Below, in pieces: positions 44,729 through 54,106 of a stretch of 64,000 nt of DNA. Position numbers and translations under genes: made by a program. Position 1 is the stretch's first letter. Each line of letters starts with the position of its first letter. The notes under the pieces are model-generated. The model was given only the letters and a program-made list of their open reading frames with translations, did not search any database and was not told the DNA's origin. This stretch comes from JALOAT01 sp041687015 (GTDB lineage: Bacteria > Pseudomonadota > Gammaproteobacteria > Thiohalomonadales > Thiohalomonadaceae): positions 31,262 through 95,261 of the forward strand of contig JAWLCT010000007.1 of the NCBI GenBank assembly GCA_041687015.1, given 5' to 3'.

Positions 44729-45733
44729 TCAAACCACCCGCACGCCGGCGATGAAGAGGGCCAATTGTAACAACTCGTCCCAGGGGTTGCCCGGCTCCTG
44801 GCCTTTCACCTGGCGGTCGATGCGGGCGCCGAGGAGGAGCAGGCGCTGCCAGCGGCGCGGGGGGTGTCGGCTCAGGGCGGCGCGGATGAGGGGTTTACGC
44901 TTTTCCCACACCTTGTGCTTCGCCATGGCGGCATCCACGCTTGTGCGCCCGGCCTCGCCGGCGATACTGACCAGGTTGCGTCCTTCCCACAGCAGCAAGC
45001 CGAGTACGGCAAGAGGTTCCACACCTTCAGCGCGCAGGCCATGCAGGATACGCGCGGCACGCGCGCCGTCGCCGGCCAGGGCGGCGTCGAGCAGTTCGAA
45101 ACTGCTGAAGCGCGCACTGTTGGCCACGGCCTCGGCCACCTGATCCGCATTCAGCGGCCCCTCGCCGAAGAGCAGGCGCAGCTTGTCAATCTCCTGCGCC
45201 GCGGCGAGCAGATTGCCCTCCACCCGTTCTGCCAGCAATTGCACCGCCTCGCGCGTGGGCTGGAGCCCGCGCGCCTGCATGCGCCGCCCGATCCAACCAG
45301 GGAGCTGGCTGTGATCCACCGGCCACACCTGGATGAAAGCGCCCACACCCTCGAGCGCCGTGAGCCACTTGGGCAGTTGCCGCTCGGGCTTCCCCAGCGT
45401 GACCAATAGCAGGGTGTCGGCAGGCGCGGCCTGGGCATAGGCGGTCAGCGTTTTGGCGCCTTCGTCGCCCACCTTGGTGCCAGGAATGCGCAGCTCGATG
45501 ATGCGCCGCTCCGCGAACAAGGACATGCCCTGTGCCGTGGCAAGCAGTGACGCCCATTCAAAACCACTTTCCACGTGCATGACCGCGCGCTCGGTGTAAC
45601 CCTGCGCGCGCGCCGCAGCACGGATGGCGTCGGTGGCCTCGGCCATTTGCAGGGGCTCCTCGCCACTGACGAGGTACACCGGCAGCAGATTGCCACGCAG
45701 GTGAGCGTCGAGTTGCTCAAGGCGCAACTTCAT
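44729..45733 (-). CDS. holA: DNA polymerase III delta subunit
   Basis: The 334-residue clamp-loader subunit opens the beta clamp. Family features are LPVYLVSGEEPLQMAEATDA near the N-terminus, VQLLAERVEGNLLAAAQEID and the helical C-terminal domain. It overlaps lptE by four bases, the standard leuS-lptE-holA order. Confidence 0.94.
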   Translation of the reverse strand: MKLRLEQLDAHLRGNLLPVYLVSGEEPLQMAEATDAIRAAARAQGYTERAVMHVESGFEWASLLATAQGMSLFAERRIIELRIPGTKVGDEGAKTLTAYAQAAPADTLLLVTLGKPERQLPKWLTALEGVGAFIQVWPVDHSQLPGWIGRRMQARGLQPTREAVQLLAERVEGNLLAAAQEIDKLRLLFGEGPLNADQVAEAVANSARFSSFELLDAALAGDGARAARILHGLRAEGVEPLAVLGLLLWEGRNLVSIAGEAGRTSVDAAMAKHKVWEKRKPLIRAALSRHPPRRWQRLLLLGARIDRQVKGQEPGNPWDELLQLALFIAGVRVV

Positions 45734-46236
45734 GACTGGACGGGCTGTAAGCGCCGGTTGAACTGACGCAGCAACTGGCGCACGGCCTGGCGGCGCATTT
45801 CGTTGCGCAACAGTTCTTCCTCATTGCTGGCGCCGAGCACGTTGTTGGGATCGAATCCGTAGGTGCGCACCACCGTGACGGACTGCTGTGGCGCCAAGAT
45901 CTCTCCCTCGGGCGTACGCAGCGCCGCGGTGAGTACATAGCGCAACTCGTATTCGCTCGCCTTGCCGCCGGCACCCACGCTGGCGACACGGCGGTTCATG
46001 CGTTCACTCACGATGTGCAGCACGGCAGTACCGCCTTCGCCTGGCCCCACCAGCGCGCCGCCGGCACTGCGCAACACCTGGGCAATCTCGATGCCGAGCG
46101 GACCTTCCGTTGTGGCGCCGCTGAGTTCGGTGCGCGTCATGGGTTCGGGCAGCACCGTGGCACCGCGCAGATGGAAACCGCAGCCCCCCAGAAAGAAGGC
46201 AAGCGACAACACCAGCGCGGCGCGCGCCCGGTTCAT
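45730..46236 (-). CDS. lptE: LPS-assembly lipoprotein LptE
   Basis: The 168-residue outer-membrane lipoprotein has lipobox LGGC with the modified cysteine at C19. LptE plugs the LptD barrel and completes LPS insertion; lptA, lptB and lptC are elsewhere in this window. Typical features are CGFHLRGATVLP after the lipobox and the LRYVLTAALRTPEG strand. It overlaps leuS and holA by four bases each. Confidence 0.93.
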   Translation of the reverse strand: MNRARAALVLSLAFFLGGCGFHLRGATVLPEPMTRTELSGATTEGPLGIEIAQVLRSAGGALVGPGEGGTAVLHIVSERMNRRVASVGAGGKASEYELRYVLTAALRTPEGEILAPQQSVTVVRTYGFDPNNVLGASNEEELLRNEMRRQAVRQLLRQFNRRLQPVQS

Positions 46237-48917
46237 CCCTTCACCACGACGTTCACCAGACGACCGGGCACCACGATCACTTTTGCAATCGCCTTGCCTT
46301 CAACGAAGCGCTGCACATTGGCGTCGGCGATGGCCGCCGTCTCAATTGCGGCCTTGTCCGCCCCCGCGGGCACGCTGATCTGGCCGCGCACCTTGCCGTT
46401 CACCTGCACCACGAGGTCGATGCTGTCGCGCTGGAGCGCGCCTTCATCCACCTGGGGCCAGGCGGCGGTCAGGATGTCCGAGCCGTAACCCAGCTCGGAC
46501 CACAGGTGCTGGGTGAGGTGCGGCGCGATGGGCGAGAGCAGGCGCAGCAGCAGCGAGAAGCCCTCGGCGATCACCGCCTCGTGGGCCGCCTGCGGGCCGG
46601 CGTCGGCCTTCAGATCGGTGAGGGCGTTGAGCATTTTCATGCAGCCCGCCACCACGGTGTTGAACTGGTACTTGCCGAAGTCGCCGAGGGCCTGGCGCAG
46701 ATTCTCGTGCACCGCGCGGCGCGCATCCTTCTGCGCGCCCGTCGCCTGGGCCAGCGCATCGACAGCCTCTCGACCGCGCACCAGCGCTTCGCGGTTATCC
46801 CGGGCAAAGCCGTAGATGCGGCGCAGGAAACGGTAGATGCCTTCCACCGCCGAGTCGTTCCACTCCAGCGAGGCCTCGGGCGGCGCGGCGAACATCATGA
46901 ACACGCGCGCGGTGTCGGCGCCGTATTTCTCGATGAGGGCCTGCGGGTCGACGCCGTTGAGCTTGGACTTGGACATGGTGCCGATGCCGCCGTATTCCAC
47001 CGGCTGGCCGTCGGCCCTGGCCTTGACCGAGACGATCTTGCCCTGCTCGTCGCGGCTCACCTCCACCTCATCGGGCGGGAAGTATTCGATGCCGCCCGCC
47101 GCGCCCTTGCGGAAGAAGATGTGGTTCAGGACCATGCCCTGGGTAAGCAGGTTGGCGAAGGGCTCGCGGGTCCTGGTGAGCCCCAGGTCCCGCATCACCT
47201 TGGTCCAGAAGCGCGAATACAGCAGGTGCAGGATGGCGTGCTCGATGCCGCCGATGTACTGGTCCACAGGCATCCAGTAGTCGGCGCGCTCGTCCACCAT
47301 GACCTCGGCGCCCGGCACGCAATAGCGGAAGAAATACCAGGACGAGTCCACGAAGGTGTCCATGGTGTCGGTCTCGCGCTGGGCCGCGCCGCCGCACTTG
47401 GGACAGGTGCAGTTGAGGAACTCCGGCGACTTGGCCAACGGGTTGCCCGAGCCGTCCGGCACCAAGTGCTCGGGCAGCACCACGGGGAGCTGATCGTCCG
47501 GCACCGGCACGTCGCCGCATTGGGCGCACTTGATCATGGGGATGGGCGTGCCCCAGTAGCGCTGGCGCGAAATCCCCCAGTCGCGCAGGCGCCAGGTGAC
47601 TTTTTTCTCACCCAGATTCTTGGCGGAAAGGTCGGCGGCGATGGCGTCCACCGCCTGCTCGAAATTCAGGCCGTCGTACTGGGCGGAATTGATGAGCGTG
47701 CCGTGCTCGGCATAGGCCTCCTGCCAGGGCACGGACACCGCATCGGCCGAGGTACGGATCACCGTCTTCACCGGCAGGCCGTACTTGTGGGCGAATTCGA
47801 AGTCGCGCTCGTCGTGGGCCGGTACGGCCATGACCGCACCCTCGCCGTAACCCATGAGCACGTAGTTGCCCACCCACAGCGGCAGCTTCTCGCCCGTGAG
47901 CGGGTGCTTCACGAAGAGGCCGGTGGCCATGCCCTTCTTTTCCTGGGTGGCGATCTCCGCCTCGGTGGTGCCGCCCTTCTTGCATTCCTCGATGAAGGCG
48001 GCCAGTTCCGGATTTGACTTGGCGGCGTGGAGGGCCAGCGGATGTTCCGCGGCCACGGCCACGTAGGTGGCGCCCATGAGGGTGTCGGCGCGGGTGGTGA
48101 ACACCCACAGGATACCCTGCTCGGGAATGGTGCCACCCGTTGCCCCCTCTCCCCTGCCCTCTCCCTCAAGGGGAGAGGGGGACGAAGTGGGGCCTGCGGC
48201 GCGGAGATCATATGGGAAGCCCACGCGCACGCCGTGGCTCTTGCCGATCCAGTTCTTCTGCATCAGCTTCACCTGCTCGGGCCAGCCCGGCAGGGTGTCG
48301 AGGTCGGCGAGCAGTTCTTCCGCGTAGCCGGTGATCGCCATGTAGTACATGGGGATCTCACGCTTCTCCACCAGCGCGCCGGTACGCCAGCCGCGGCCGT
48401 CGATCACCTGCTCGTTGGCAAGCACGGTCTGGTCCACCGGGTCCCAGTTCACGGTGCCGGTTTTGCGATAGACGATGCCCTTCTCGAGCATGCGCAGGAA
48501 CAGCCACTGGTTCCAGCGGTAGTAATCGGGCGAGCAGGTGGCGACCTCGCGCTCCCAATCGATGGCGAAGCCCAGGGACTTCAGCTGCATCTTCATGTAG
48601 GCGATGTTGTCGTAGGTCCACTGCGCGGGCGGCACGCCGTTCTTCATGGCGGCGTTTTCCGCGGGCAGGCCGAAGGCGTCCCAGCCCATGGGCTGCAGCA
48701 CGTTCCTGCCGAGCATGCGCTGGTAACGGGTGATCACGTCGCCGATGGTGTAGTTGCGCACGTGCCCCATGTGCAGCCGGCCGCTCGGATAGGGGAACAT
48801 GGACAGGCAATAGAACTTCTCCCTGCCCGGCTCCTCGCTCACCTGGAAGGCCCGCGCGGCCTCCCACTGCTGCTGCACGTCGCGCTCGATTGCTTGCGGT
48901 TCGTAATGCTCGTTCAC
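46233..48917 (-). CDS. leuS: Leucyl-tRNA synthetase with an in-frame insertion
   Basis: The 894-residue class I synthetase has the HIGH-type motif GRLHMGHVRNYT (residues 47-58) and the KMSKS loop reading TMSKS. ATP binding and leucine attachment should be normal. Between SHGVRVGFPYD and LWVFTTRADT, where the CP1 editing domain begins, about 28 extra residues occur (239-266), including SPSPLEGEGRGEG at 246-258. E. coli LeuS has 860 residues, so most of the excess is this insertion. The start is GTG 48917 behind GGAGGCGGC. It overlaps lptE by four bases. Confidence 0.95.
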   Translation of the reverse strand: MNEHYEPQAIERDVQQQWEAARAFQVSEEPGREKFYCLSMFPYPSGRLHMGHVRNYTIGDVITRYQRMLGRNVLQPMGWDAFGLPAENAAMKNGVPPAQWTYDNIAYMKMQLKSLGFAIDWEREVATCSPDYYRWNQWLFLRMLEKGIVYRKTGTVNWDPVDQTVLANEQVIDGRGWRTGALVEKREIPMYYMAITGYAEELLADLDTLPGWPEQVKLMQKNWIGKSHGVRVGFPYDLRAAGPTSSPSPLEGEGRGEGATGGTIPEQGILWVFTTRADTLMGATYVAVAAEHPLALHAAKSNPELAAFIEECKKGGTTEAEIATQEKKGMATGLFVKHPLTGEKLPLWVGNYVLMGYGEGAVMAVPAHDERDFEFAHKYGLPVKTVIRTSADAVSVPWQEAYAEHGTLINSAQYDGLNFEQAVDAIAADLSAKNLGEKKVTWRLRDWGISRQRYWGTPIPMIKCAQCGDVPVPDDQLPVVLPEHLVPDGSGNPLAKSPEFLNCTCPKCGGAAQRETDTMDTFVDSSWYFFRYCVPGAEVMVDERADYWMPVDQYIGGIEHAILHLLYSRFWTKVMRDLGLTRTREPFANLLTQGMVLNHIFFRKGAAGGIEYFPPDEVEVSRDEQGKIVSVKARADGQPVEYGGIGTMSKSKLNGVDPQALIEKYGADTARVFMMFAAPPEASLEWNDSAVEGIYRFLRRIYGFARDNREALVRGREAVDALAQATGAQKDARRAVHENLRQALGDFGKYQFNTVVAGCMKMLNALTDLKADAGPQAAHEAVIAEGFSLLLRLLSPIAPHLTQHLWSELGYGSDILTAAWPQVDEGALQRDSIDLVVQVNGKVRGQISVPAGADKAAIETAAIADANVQRFVEGKAIAKVIVVPGRLVNVVVKG
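48143..48181. repeat. Palindromic element in frame within leuS (encodes SPSPLEGEGRGEG)
   Basis: CCCCCTCTCCCC (48143-48154) and GGGGAGAGGGGG (48170-48181) form a perfect 12-bp inverted repeat around a 15-base loop. On the leuS strand it is translated as part of SPSPLEGEGRGEG. Sequences of this CCCTCTCCC-AAGGGGAGAGGG form are widespread, usually intergenic, in bacterial genomes; here one lies inside an essential coding region without breaking it. Confidence 0.85.
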
Positions 48918-49030
48918 GCCGCCTCCAAAGGGCTGGGGTGGGCCGTTTCCCGGCCCGTAAAAAGCCGTTAAGGATACCGTAGGAGCCGAGGCGCCACCAA
49001 GAAGCCCGGCATTTCGGCAAGACAAAGCAA

Positions 49031-49201
49031 TAACACGGGGGACACGGGGGACACGGGGAAAAGAGATTTCGGGTACAGATCTGCGCATGGGCGTAATCAC
49101 AAAGTGCCCGACAATCACGGGCAAGCACCCTTCGCACACAGAGCTGCTGGAACGCTTCACACCCAAGATTTTTCCCCGTGTTCCCCGTGTCCCCCGTGTT
49201 T
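49031..49201. repeat. CACGGGG-type element with unique core (leuS/ybeL gap)
   Basis: Left arm 49031-49058 (AATAACACGGGGGACACGGG) and right arm 49173-49201 (ending CCCCCGTGTTTGGCTTTTTC) flank about 115 bases of non-repetitive sequence. The 365-base gap between divergent leuS and the zinc-ribbon gene also has a GGGCCG/CGGCCC dyad around 48940 in the leuS leader. No gene is seen. Confidence 0.85.
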
Positions 49202-49282
49202 GGCTTTTTCTTCTCGGCTCCCGGCGGGTTGGCACGCCCGTGACGCTCGTTCACACTAGCGGAAAAGCCGCTGGAGACTGCC

Positions 49283-49795
49283 GTGAGTGAACAAGACAAC
49301 AAGCATCGCCTCGCCGACGCCTACGAACGCATGCTGGAGCGGGTGCAGGGTTTCATGCAGGAGGTGGAGCATGAGACAGGTCCCGCCCTGAAGCATGCCA
49401 TCGAGCGCGCCCGTGATACCGCCGCGGAGTTGGGCGAACTCACCCGCGAGGAGGCCGAACGGGTGGCCTACTACCTGCGCCGCGACCTGGAGGATGCCGG
49501 CAAGTTCCTGAAGGATTCCGGTGAAGAGCTGGGTGGCTGGCTGCGTTTCGACGCCGAACTCATCGAGCGCAGCCTGGCCGGGTTGTTCCTGCAGGTGGCC
49601 GATCGCACCAAGGTGGAACTGGAACGCCTGCACCTGGAGGCCGAGGCCGTGGGCGAATGGCACAGCGGCGAAATCACTGGTCCCGGCACCCTGATCTGCA
49701 AGAGCTGCGGTACCCCCCTCGAAATGCGCCGCGCCGCCCACATCCCCCCCTGCCCCCGCTGCGGCGGCACCGATTTCCGCCGGGCTGTGGAATAG
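49283..49795 (+). CDS. Zinc-ribbon protein, YbeL/DUF1451 family
   Basis: The 170-residue protein has a long helical, highly charged N-terminal region (residues about 5-115) and a C-terminal zinc ribbon with two CxxC pairs (CKSCGTPL and CPRCGGTDF). It matches the YbeL/DUF1451 family, which lies near leuS in E. coli as well; its role is unknown. The start is GTG 49283, following GGAGACTGCC. Confidence 0.88.
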   Translation: MSEQDNKHRLADAYERMLERVQGFMQEVEHETGPALKHAIERARDTAAELGELTREEAERVAYYLRRDLEDAGKFLKDSGEELGGWLRFDAELIERSLAGLFLQVADRTKVELERLHLEAEAVGEWHSGEITGPGTLICKSCGTPLEMRRAAHIPPCPRCGGTDFRRAVE

Positions 49796-49804
49796 GAAGA
49801 AAGA

Positions 49805-49929
49805 AAACCACGGAGGCCACGGAGTTAAGACATCCTTGGTCCATGGAAATGCGAGGGTGGTGCAGAACGTCTGCTGCACCACAAGTGCCGCGAGTGCCGC
49901 GAACTCGAAACTCAATCCCTCCGTGGTTG
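49805..49929. repeat. CACGGAG-type element (ybeL/lnt gap)
   Basis: Left arm AAAACCACGGAGGCCACGGAG (49803-49823) and short right arm CCCTCCGTGGTTGCTTCTTTT (49918-49938). This is the second subfamily, with the unit CACGGAGGC in place of CACGGGGRA. The core includes a tandem AGTGCCGCG motif at about 49883-49902. Confidence 0.75.
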
Positions 49930-50011
49930 CTTCTTTTCCGCCACATCGCCGGCCGTATCCCCAGAAGCGGTCCCGGCGCGCGGCATGGGAATCCCTTTCC
50001 GTTGAGAACAG

Positions 50012-51532
50012 CTAGGCGGATTCGTACGCGGCGGCCCTTGCCCGACACACGCGGAGCAGCGCAGCACCGAGGACCGCAAGCAGGGAAAGCATCCCATAAT
50101 CACCCCAGATCACGTAAGGGGTGGAGCCGCGCATGGGCTGCACCTGGCCGTCGAGCACGTGGGTTTGGAATTGCGGCGACCGGTCGAGCAGCTGACCGCG
50201 ATGGTCTACCAGGGCGGAGATGCCGTTGGTGGTGGCGCGCAGCAGCGGCCGGCCGGTCTCCAGACTGCGCATGCGTGCAATTTGCAGGTGCTGGTGGGGC
50301 GCGAGGGAATCGCCGTACCAGGCATTGTTGGAACCATTGATGAGCAGCCGTGCTTCGGGCAGGCGACGGATCACCTCCATGCCGAAGGCGTCCTCGTAAC
50401 AGATGGACACCGCGGCGGGCCGGCCGGCCACGGTGATGGGCGGCTGTGCGGGATCACCCGGGCTGAAGCCCGACATGGGCAGATCGAAAAAAGTGATGAG
50501 CCCCCGCAGCCCATCCTCAAAGGGTACGAACTCACCGAAGGGGACCAGGTGTGACTTGCGGTGGAACTGGCCGCTGCCCAGCGCCATCATGGTGGTGTAG
50601 TAATGACGGCCGTCGTCGTCCATCAGCGGCACGCCCAGGATCACGTCGGTACCGGCCGCCTGTGCCTCCCGGGCCAGGGGCGCGAAATAGTCCTCCCGCA
50701 ATTCCTGATAGAACAGCGTGACGGCATTCTCGGGCCAGATCACCAGGTCGGCGCCGAGCCGCGTCAGCGTGAGATCGCGGTAGACGTCCAGGCGCCGCGT
50801 AATGCCTTCCGGGTCCCACTTGGTGAGCTGCGGCTGATTGCCCTGGATCAGGGCGACCCGCAGAGGCGCGCCGTCGGGCTCCACCCAGTCCACGCGGGCG
50901 AGCGCGGCGCCCGCCCCCCAAAGAACGAGCACCAGGCCGATTACAGACACCGCACCCGCCCCACGGGATTGCCACAACTGCGCCAGCGCGCCTGCACTCA
51001 CGGCGGCTAGCCAGCCCATTCCATACACGCCGAGCACCGGTGCGAACCCCGCCAGGGACGTATCGATCAGGCCATAGCCGAGGCTGAGCCAGGGAAAACC
51101 GGTGAGAAACCAGCCACGAAACCATTCCACCGCGACCCAGGCCAGCGGCAGGGCGAGCAGATGAGCCTGCGGCGACGACAGCCGCCTGCCGGCCCAGGAC
51201 GCCAGCAGGCCGAACAGGCCCGTGTACAGGGCCAGTACGGCCACGAACAGCAGGGTCAGCAGGGCGGCGACCGGCGCGGAGGTAAAGCCGAAGTCGTGGA
51301 TGGCCACATAGACCCAGGAGACGCCCACACCGAAGGCGCCCAGGCCGAACAAAAAGCCGCGCAGGAAACCCAGGCGCAGTTCGTCCGTGCGTACCAGCAC
51401 GAACAACGCCGCCAGGGACAGGATGACCAGGGGGAACAGTTGCAGCGGGGCGAAACCCAGCGGCAACAGGGCGCCGGCGGCGAGCGCGGCGATGTGGCCG
51501 CGCCCGCGCGGTTTAGCTGGCGAGGTGCTCAC
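50012..51532 (-). CDS. lnt: Apolipoprotein N-acyltransferase
   Basis: The 506-residue inner-membrane enzyme adds the third acyl chain to lipoproteins. Several N-terminal membrane helices precede a periplasmic nitrilase-like domain with the Glu-Lys-Cys triad in LVIWPENAV, HRKSHLVPFGEF and VSICYEDAFG. It overlaps corC by 20 bases, the usual corC-lnt coupling, and serves the lipoproteins LpoA, MlaA and LptE encoded nearby. Confidence 0.96.
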   Translation of the reverse strand: MSTSPAKPRGRGHIAALAAGALLPLGFAPLQLFPLVILSLAALFVLVRTDELRLGFLRGFLFGLGAFGVGVSWVYVAIHDFGFTSAPVAALLTLLFVAVLALYTGLFGLLASWAGRRLSSPQAHLLALPLAWVAVEWFRGWFLTGFPWLSLGYGLIDTSLAGFAPVLGVYGMGWLAAVSAGALAQLWQSRGAGAVSVIGLVLVLWGAGAALARVDWVEPDGAPLRVALIQGNQPQLTKWDPEGITRRLDVYRDLTLTRLGADLVIWPENAVTLFYQELREDYFAPLAREAQAAGTDVILGVPLMDDDGRHYYTTMMALGSGQFHRKSHLVPFGEFVPFEDGLRGLITFFDLPMSGFSPGDPAQPPITVAGRPAAVSICYEDAFGMEVIRRLPEARLLINGSNNAWYGDSLAPHQHLQIARMRSLETGRPLLRATTNGISALVDHRGQLLDRSPQFQTHVLDGQVQPMRGSTPYVIWGDYGMLSLLAVLGAALLRVCRARAAAYESA

Positions 51533-52418
51533 CGGAGGCCGTCGCGCCGTCGCCGACGCCCTCCCTGGCCATGGGCGCCACGTGCAACAGGTGGATGCGC
51601 CGGTTATCGGCGCGCAGGACCTTGAAGCGGTAGCCGTCGATCTCGGTTTCCTCGTCGCGCTTGGGCAGATGCCCGAAGGTGCTCATGACCAGGCCGCCGA
51701 TGGTGTCGAACTCCTCATCGCTGAAGGCGGTGCCCACTTCCTCGTTGAAGTCCTCGATGGGCGTGAGGGCGCGTACCGTGTACTCGCCGTTGCCCAGGGG
51801 GAAGATGTTGCTGTCTTCCTCGTCGATGTCGTGCTCGTCCTCGATTTCGCCGACGATCTGCTCGATGACGTCCTCGATGGTGACCAGGCCCGCCACACCG
51901 CCGTATTCGTCCACCACGACGGCCATATGGTTGCGGTTTTGGCGGAACTCCTTGAGCAGCACGTTGAGGCGCTTGCTCTCCGGCACGAAGAAGGCCGGGC
52001 GCAGCACCTCGCGGATATCGAAGCGGGCGTTCTCACCCTGGGCCACGAAGGGCAGCAGGTCCTTGGCCAGCAGGATGCCGATGACCTCGTCGCGGCTGTC
52101 GCCGATCACGGGGTAGCGGGAGTGCGCCGATTCGATGATGGTGGGCAGGAATTCCTTCGGCAAAGCGTCACGTTCCACCACCGCCATTTGCGAGCGGGGC
52201 ACCATGACGTCACGCACCTGCATTTCGGAGACGGCAAGCACGCCCTCGGTCATGGACAGCGCATCGGCGTCCATGAGCCCGCGGCGATAGGCATCGCGCA
52301 GGATCTCGATGAGCTCTTCCCGATCCCTCGGTTCGGCTTGCAGGACCTGGCCGAGTCGTTCCAGCCAGCTTCGGTGGGGCCGCTCGTCGGCGGCGGTACT
52401 AGGTCGATCTTCCTTCAT
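51513..52418 (-). CDS. corC: CorC/YbeX, CBS-domain transporter-associated protein
   Basis: The 301-residue soluble protein has a CBS pair (VRDVMVPRSQMAVVERDALP onwards; REVLRPAFFVPESKRLNVLL) followed by a CorC_HlyC domain (FDTIGGLVMSTFGHLPKRDE). YbeX-type proteins are linked to Mg2+/Co2+ homeostasis and to ribosome metabolism through the ybeZ-ybeY-ybeX operon. It lies between ybeY and lnt. Confidence 0.94.
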   Translation of the reverse strand: MKEDRPSTAADERPHRSWLERLGQVLQAEPRDREELIEILRDAYRRGLMDADALSMTEGVLAVSEMQVRDVMVPRSQMAVVERDALPKEFLPTIIESAHSRYPVIGDSRDEVIGILLAKDLLPFVAQGENARFDIREVLRPAFFVPESKRLNVLLKEFRQNRNHMAVVVDEYGGVAGLVTIEDVIEQIVGEIEDEHDIDEEDSNIFPLGNGEYTVRALTPIEDFNEEVGTAFSDEEFDTIGGLVMSTFGHLPKRDEETEIDGYRFKVLRADNRRIHLLHVAPMAREGVGDGATASGEHLAS

Positions 52419-52428
52419 TCAGAACACA

Positions 52429-52881
52429 CTACTCGTAGGGATTGGGATAGCCTAGGCCAGCGAGGATGGCGGTTTCAAGCGCCTCCATCTCTTCGGCCTC
52501 GCCCGGCTCCAGATGATCATAGCCGAGCAGATGCAGGGTGCCGTGCACCACCATGTGGGCCCAGTGGGCCTCGGGGCTCTTGTCCTGCTCGGCCGCCTCG
52601 CGCGCCACCACGGGCGCGCAGACCACGATATCGCCGAGCAGCGGCAGGTCGAGGCCCGGCGGGGCCTCGAAGGGAAACGAGAGCACGTTAGTGGGCCCTT
52701 GCTTCTTGCGATAGAGCCCGTTCAGCTCGGCGCTCTCGTCCTCGTCCACGACGCGCACCGTGAGCTCCGCCTCGCTGCGCCGCCCGGCCAGGGCCGCCTC
52801 CACCCAGCGGCGCACCAGCACCTCACCGGGCACGGACGGCCCGGCCTCCTGGGCCAACTGGTAGTCGAGTTCCAGGTTCAT
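52429..52881 (-). CDS. ybeY: Endoribonuclease / rRNA maturation factor YbeY
   Basis: The 150-residue metalloenzyme has the three-histidine zinc motif HGTLHLLGYDH near the C-terminus and TNVLSFPFEAP mid-protein. YbeY is needed for 16S rRNA 3'-end maturation and ribosome quality control. ATG 52881 gives the family start; an upstream extension would translate repeat sequence. A CGCGGAG-type repeat separates it from ybeZ. Confidence 0.94.
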   Translation of the reverse strand: MNLELDYQLAQEAGPSVPGEVLVRRWVEAALAGRRSEAELTVRVVDEDESAELNGLYRKKQGPTNVLSFPFEAPPGLDLPLLGDIVVCAPVVAREAAEQDKSPEAHWAHMVVHGTLHLLGYDHLEPGEAEEMEALETAILAGLGYPNPYE

Positions 52882-52904
52882 GGGGCGTGGGAACCGAAGA
52901 AAAA

Positions 52905-53000
52905 GCGGAACGCGGAGGACGCGGAGGGCGCGGAGAAATGAACAGGGAAAACCCTCTTCTCCTCCGCGGCCTCCTTCTTCCCTTCGCGACCTCCGCGTCG
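52905..53000. repeat. CGCGGAG-type inverted-repeat element (ybeY/ybeZ gap)
   Basis: Left arm AAAAAGCGGAACGCGGAGGA with further GCGGAGG units to 52935; right arm CTCCTCCGCGGCCTCC and CGACCTCCGCGTCGAAGTCTTTTT to about 53011. This is a third spelling of the unit (GCGGAGGAC), again with outer A/T runs. Confidence 0.7.
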
Positions 53001-53014
53001 AAGTCTTTTTGTGA

Positions 53015-54013
53015 TCACGCCTTCGGCTCCGATGCCTCGTGGCGCTCGTAGGCGTTGACGATGCGCTGCACCAGGGGGTGGCGCACCACATCCTTGGCCA
53101 GGAAGAAGGCGAAGCTGATGCCGTCCACGTCCTTCAATACCTCGATGACGTGGCGCAGGCCCGACTGGGTGCCGCGCGGCAGGTCGATCTGGGTGACGTC
53201 GCCGGTGACCACGGCGGTGGAGCCGAAGCCGATACGGGTCAGGAACATCTTCATCTGCTCGACCGTAGTGTTCTGGGCCTCGTCGAGGATGATGAAGGCA
53301 TCGTTGAGGGTGCGCCCGCGCATGTAGGCCAGCGGCGCCACCTCGATGACGTTACGCTCCATGAGCCGCGCCACGGCCTCGAAGCCCAGCATCTCGTACA
53401 GGGCGTCGTACAAGGGGCGCAGGTACGGGTCCACCTTCTGTGACAGGTCGCCGGGCAGAAAGCCCAAGCGCTCGCCGGCTTCCACCGCGGGGCGGGTAAG
53501 CACGACCTTGCGCACCAGGTCCCGCTCCAGGGCGTCCACGGCACAGGCCACGGCGAGGTAGGTCTTGCCGGTGCCGGCCGGACCGATGCCGAAGTTGATG
53601 TCGTGGGACAGGATGTTCTTGAGGTAGCGCTTCTGGTTCGGACCGCGCCCGCGGATGACGCCGCGCTTGGTGCGGATGGCGACCTCTTCCTCTTCACCGG
53701 GCGGCTCGAGCAGGGATTCCACACCGGATTCCTGCAGGAACAGGTGCACGGCCGACGGGCTTAGTACTTCGCCGGCCGTACTCTGGTATAGCCCCTTCAG
53801 CACCTCGCCGGCCGCGCGCACGGAATCGCCTTCCCCGATGACGCGGAAGGTATTCCCACGGTTGTTCACCTCCACCCCGAGACGACGCTCGATCAGGCGC
53901 AGGTGTTCATCCCATTGGCCGCAGAGATTGGCGAGGCGCCGGTTGTCGGCAGGTTCCAGGACCAGGTCCAGGCTTTCAGGCGATTCGTTCAAAGATGCGG
54001 GTATGGCGGACAT
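53015..54013 (-). CDS. ybeZ: PhoH-family ATPase YbeZ
   Basis: The 332-residue PhoH-like P-loop ATPase has an N-terminal KH-like region, Walker A GPAGTGKT and Walker B AFIILDEAQNTT. YbeZ works with YbeY in rRNA processing. ATG 54013 gives the normal MSAIPASLNESP start; a longer frame would read into the repeat upstream. miaB precedes it on the same strand. Confidence 0.94.
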   Translation of the reverse strand: MSAIPASLNESPESLDLVLEPADNRRLANLCGQWDEHLRLIERRLGVEVNNRGNTFRVIGEGDSVRAAGEVLKGLYQSTAGEVLSPSAVHLFLQESGVESLLEPPGEEEEVAIRTKRGVIRGRGPNQKRYLKNILSHDINFGIGPAGTGKTYLAVACAVDALERDLVRKVVLTRPAVEAGERLGFLPGDLSQKVDPYLRPLYDALYEMLGFEAVARLMERNVIEVAPLAYMRGRTLNDAFIILDEAQNTTVEQMKMFLTRIGFGSTAVVTGDVTQIDLPRGTQSGLRHVIEVLKDVDGISFAFFLAKDVVRHPLVQRIVNAYERHEASEPKA

Positions 54014-54106
54014 CAATGCAGTAAGGATAACCCAGGTGGGATTGAAGTCACTACTGTGACAGCGGTAATGGCCTGGCGGTTCAGCCCCCGCGGGAGTTGG
54101 AAGATC

